Below, piece by piece: positions 12,769 through 14,882 of a stretch of DNA of 14,882 nucleotides. The stretch is taken from assembly GCA_900553245.1 (NCBI GenBank), contig USCP01000024.1, forward strand, positions 1 to 14,882, in the 5' to 3' direction. The position numbers were made by a program, and so were the translations under genes. Numbering within the stretch: the first letter of the stretch is position 1; each line of letters opens with the position of its first letter. Under the pieces are notes generated by a model that saw only the letters and a list, made by a program, of their open reading frames with translations, did not search any database and was not told the DNA's origin. The DNA is from an uncultured Peptococcaceae bacterium (lineage in GTDB: Bacteria; Bacillota; Peptococcia; Peptococcales; Peptococcaceae).

Positions 12769-13474
12769 TACCGCCAGTTCTTCTGGCGCTGTTGCGATTA
12801 TGAAGGATGATACGATTATTGCTCATACTCAATTAAATATCGGGCTGACCCATTCGGAGCAATTGTTGCCAACGATTCATTCTTTAATGGAAATTACTGG
12901 TATGAAAATGAGTGAATTGGATGCTGTTGCAATTACCAGTGGACCGGGGTCATTTACCGGTTTGAGAATAGGTTTCTCTACTGCAAAAGGAATGGCGCTT
13001 GGTTTGCATAAACCGTTGATTCCAATTTCTACATTATCTGTGTTGGCTCAAAACGGTGCCGGTATTAACGGTTTGGTTGTTCCTATCATGAATGCTCGTC
13101 GCAATCAAGTGTATACCGCTATTTATCATTCGAATGGCGCAGCCTTGGAAAGAAAAAGTGATTACCAAGCCATTGGTATTACAGAATTATTAGATGAGAT
13201 TAAGAACATCCCGGAGGCGACACAGGTTTATTTCACAGGTGATGGTGTCGATGCCTTTTATACCGTTATTATCGAGGCATTGGAAGGGACTGCAATCTTT
13301 GCTGAAGGATGCAGAAAATATGTTTGTGCTGATATGTTGGCCCTTCTTGCTGCACAAGAAATCGAACAATGGGAAGATTTAGGCGGAATGCGCGTAGAAC
13401 CAATTTATCTCAGAGAATCCGAAGCAGTTATTAAGTGGCGCGAAGCACATCCGGGAGAAAATCTTGAAGATTAA
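12749..13474 (+). CDS. tsaB: t6A biosynthesis scaffold protein TsaB (YeaZ)
   Basis: Inactive ASKHA-fold paralogue of TsaD that dimerises with it and recruits TsaE during t6A37 synthesis. The 241-residue protein starts with the diagnostic MNILAFDTASSSGAVAI and carries ITSGPGSFTGLRIGFSTAKGMAL, the best-conserved block. The metal-binding HxxxH motif of TsaD is absent, as expected. AGAGGA (12735-12740) precedes ATG 12749. The gene overlaps tsaE by 20 nt and rimI by 11 nt. Length and motifs are normal; the assignment is firm. Confidence 0.96.
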   Translation: MNILAFDTASSSGAVAIMKDDTIIAHTQLNIGLTHSEQLLPTIHSLMEITGMKMSELDAVAITSGPGSFTGLRIGFSTAKGMALGLHKPLIPISTLSVLAQNGAGINGLVVPIMNARRNQVYTAIYHSNGAALERKSDYQAIGITELLDEIKNIPEATQVYFTGDGVDAFYTVIIEALEGTAIFAEGCRKYVCADMLALLAAQEIEQWEDLGGMRVEPIYLRESEAVIKWREAHPGENLED

Positions 13475-13904
13475 TAAATTGGAGAATGACTCTTTAATTG
13501 AGGATATCGCGGCATTAGAAAAGGCCTGTTTTACAGAATTCCCTTGGACCGAATCAATGATTGAGGCGGTCGTTGATTCGCCGTTTCGACATGTTTTTGC
13601 TTTATCTAAAAATGAAAAAATCCTTGGGTATGCTATAATGCAAATAATCAGCGGCGAAGGGGAAATTGAGCGAATCGGTATTGACCCATCGCATCGTGGT
13701 CAGTCGCTTGGCAAATACCTGCTTTTAAACATTCTTAGTGAACCAGACATCGAAACTTGTTTTTTGGAAGTGAGTGAGAGCAATCAAGCGGCACGCCGTT
13801 TATATGATATCTGTGGCTTTGAGGAGATTGGAAGGCGATACGCATACTATCACGATGGCGCCGATGCAATCATGATGAAATGGAAGAGGATAACAGATGA
13901 GTGA
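13464..13904 (+). CDS. rimI: Ribosomal protein alanine N-acetyltransferase RimI-like GNAT
   Basis: GNAT-fold acetyltransferase; in E. coli RimI acetylates the N-terminal alanine of ribosomal protein bS18. This 146-residue protein has the acetyl-CoA-binding motif RGQSLG at 78-83 within IERIGIDPSHRGQSLGKYLL, and the C-terminal LEVSESNQAARRLYDICGFEEIGRRYAYY typical of RimI. The start is TTG 13464, preceded by GGGAGA (13453-13458); no in-frame ATG is available. It overlaps tsaB by 11 nt and tsaD by 8 nt. RimI genes often sit between tsaB and tsaD in Firmicutes. The substrate is inferred from the family only. Confidence 0.92.
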   Translation: MKINKLENDSLIEDIAALEKACFTEFPWTESMIEAVVDSPFRHVFALSKNEKILGYAIMQIISGEGEIERIGIDPSHRGQSLGKYLLLNILSEPDIETCFLEVSESNQAARRLYDICGFEEIGRRYAYYHDGADAIMMKWKRITDE

Positions 13905-14882
13905 ATTAAATAGTGTTATTATGGCAATCGAATCAAGCTGTGACGAAACCGCTTGTGCAATTATAAAGGATGGCCATGAGATTTGTGCCAATGTGGTATC
14001 GACACAGATTAAAATTCATGAAAAATTTGGGGGCGTTGTTCCTGAAGTGGCGTCTCGCAAACATCTTGAATATATTGACATTGTTATTGAAGAAGCTTTA
14101 GAAGAAAGCGGCTATACCTTTGAAGATTTGGATGCTATTGCAGTGACAATGGGACCGGGTTTAATCGGTGCGTTGTTGGTGGGGTTGAGTACCGCCAAAG
14201 GATTGTCATATGCGATTAACAAACCGTTGATTGGTGTGCATCATATCGAGGGCCATATCTATGCCAACTTCTTAGCTCATCAGGACATTACTTTGCCGTG
14301 TATTTGTTTGGTGGTTTCTGGCGGTCATACCAATATTGTTAAAATTAGTGAACACGGTTCTTATGAGATCTTGGGACAAACCGTTGATGACGCTGCGGGT
14401 GAAGCTTATGACAAGGTGGCGCGAGCCATCGGTTTGGGATATCCGGGCGGACCGAAAATTGATAAGCTTGCAAAAGAAGGCGATTCAAAAGCCATTGCAT
14501 TTCCGCGTGCTAAGCTTGACCAGCCGCTCAATTTTAGCTTCAGTGGCTTGAAGTCTGCGGTGTTAAATTATTTGAATCAAGCAGAAATGAAGCAGGAAAC
14601 AGTCAATCGTGCAGACGTGGCAGCCAGCTTCCAAGAATCTGTTGTGGATGTGCTTTGCGACCATACCATGCAGGCTATGGAAGAAACAGGTATTACAACG
14701 TTGCTATTAGCCGGTGGTGTATCTGCTAATTCTAGATTAAGAGAAAAAATTAGTGAATGTTGTGAGCAAAACGGCTATAAGCTATATTATCCGCCGTTGT
14801 CACTTTGTACTGATAATGCGGCGATGATTGGGGCGGCGGCTGCGTATGAATTTGCCAGAAATGAATTTTCAGGACATGATTT
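13897..14882 (+). CDS. tsaD: t6A synthase catalytic subunit TsaD (partial, runs off window)
   Basis: Transfers the threonylcarbamoyl group to A37 of tRNA. The frame is open from ATG 13897 (AGAGGA at 13885-13890) to the window edge, 328 complete codons, so only the last few residues of a normally about 340-residue protein are missing. It starts MSELNSVIMAIESSCDETA. The metal-binding HHIEGH has His116 and His120; LLAGGVSANSRLR and CTDNAAMIG with Asp306 are also present, so the active-site set is complete. The first 8 bases overlap rimI. Read with the neighbouring tsaE and tsaB, the assignment is certain. Confidence 0.97.
   Translation, partial: MSELNSVIMAIESSCDETACAIIKDGHEICANVVSTQIKIHEKFGGVVPEVASRKHLEYIDIVIEEALEESGYTFEDLDAIAVTMGPGLIGALLVGLSTAKGLSYAINKPLIGVHHIEGHIYANFLAHQDITLPCICLVVSGGHTNIVKISEHGSYEILGQTVDDAAGEAYDKVARAIGLGYPGGPKIDKLAKEGDSKAIAFPRAKLDQPLNFSFSGLKSAVLNYLNQAEMKQETVNRADVAASFQESVVDVLCDHTMQAMEETGITTLLLAGGVSANSRLREKISECCEQNGYKLYYPPLSLCTDNAAMIGAAAAYEFARNEFSGHD

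Noticed and set aside
14336..14551. 71-codon plus-strand ORF near the window end
   Set aside because: Out-of-frame shadow of tsaD, which is open through the whole segment.

Overview
The window is a compact stretch of bacterial chromosome with every supported gene on the + strand. The organism looks like a low-to-moderate GC Firmicute. The combination of dgt-dnaG-rpoD, a CcpN/PpsR/PPDK cluster and Clostridia-like or Negativicutes-like protein sequences suggests Negativicutes (Veillonella/Dialister-type). That taxonomic call is an inference from gene content and sequence style, not a database result. I see no mobile element, prophage, CRISPR array or rRNA.

Layout. (1) 1-345 is AT-rich and has no convincing gene; it ends in a very good sigma-A promoter (239-267). 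(2) 346-3612 holds lepB (signal peptidase I), rbgA (ribosome-assembly GTPase), asnS (asparaginyl-tRNA synthetase) and yajQ, tightly packed and closed by a terminator. (3) 3696-7970 is a central-carbon switch: paired palindromic operators, then ccpN (HTH-CBS repressor), ppsR (kinase/phosphotransferase acting on PPDK) and ppdK (pyruvate, phosphate dikinase). The three genes overlap end to start, and the unit ends in a strong terminator. (4) 8033-12134 is dgt followed by the macromolecular-synthesis genes dnaG and rpoD, with an internal extended -10 promoter before dnaG. (5) 12127-12292 is a tRNA gene with anticodon CAU, its own promoter overlapping the rpoD stop codon, and a terminator. (6) 12313-14882 is tsaE-tsaB-rimI-tsaD, the core of the t6A37 tRNA-modification machinery; tsaD runs off the window end.

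How the parts fit. The ccpN-ppsR-ppdK unit puts a transcriptional repressor of gluconeogenesis, a post-translational on/off enzyme for PPDK and PPDK itself in one coupled transcript. PPDK keeps the Thr-Ser-His active-site triplet needed for that control. The CAU tRNA has A37, so it is an expected substrate of the t6A enzymes encoded immediately downstream. Sequence features suggest it is the lysidine-type isoleucine tRNA (AUA decoder) rather than methionine tRNA.

Most notable points. ccpN has no ATG/GTG/TTG start that fits its family. A consensus Shine-Dalgarno sits 9 nt before an ATT codon that gives a protein of the family's usual length, so AUU initiation is likely. Upstream of it lie two near-identical 15-bp palindromes, 42 bp centre to centre (four helical turns), the downstream one overlapping the probable -10. 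Five of the thirteen genes appear to use non-ATG starts. Most of the window is conserved housekeeping sequence; I found no wholly new gene system.
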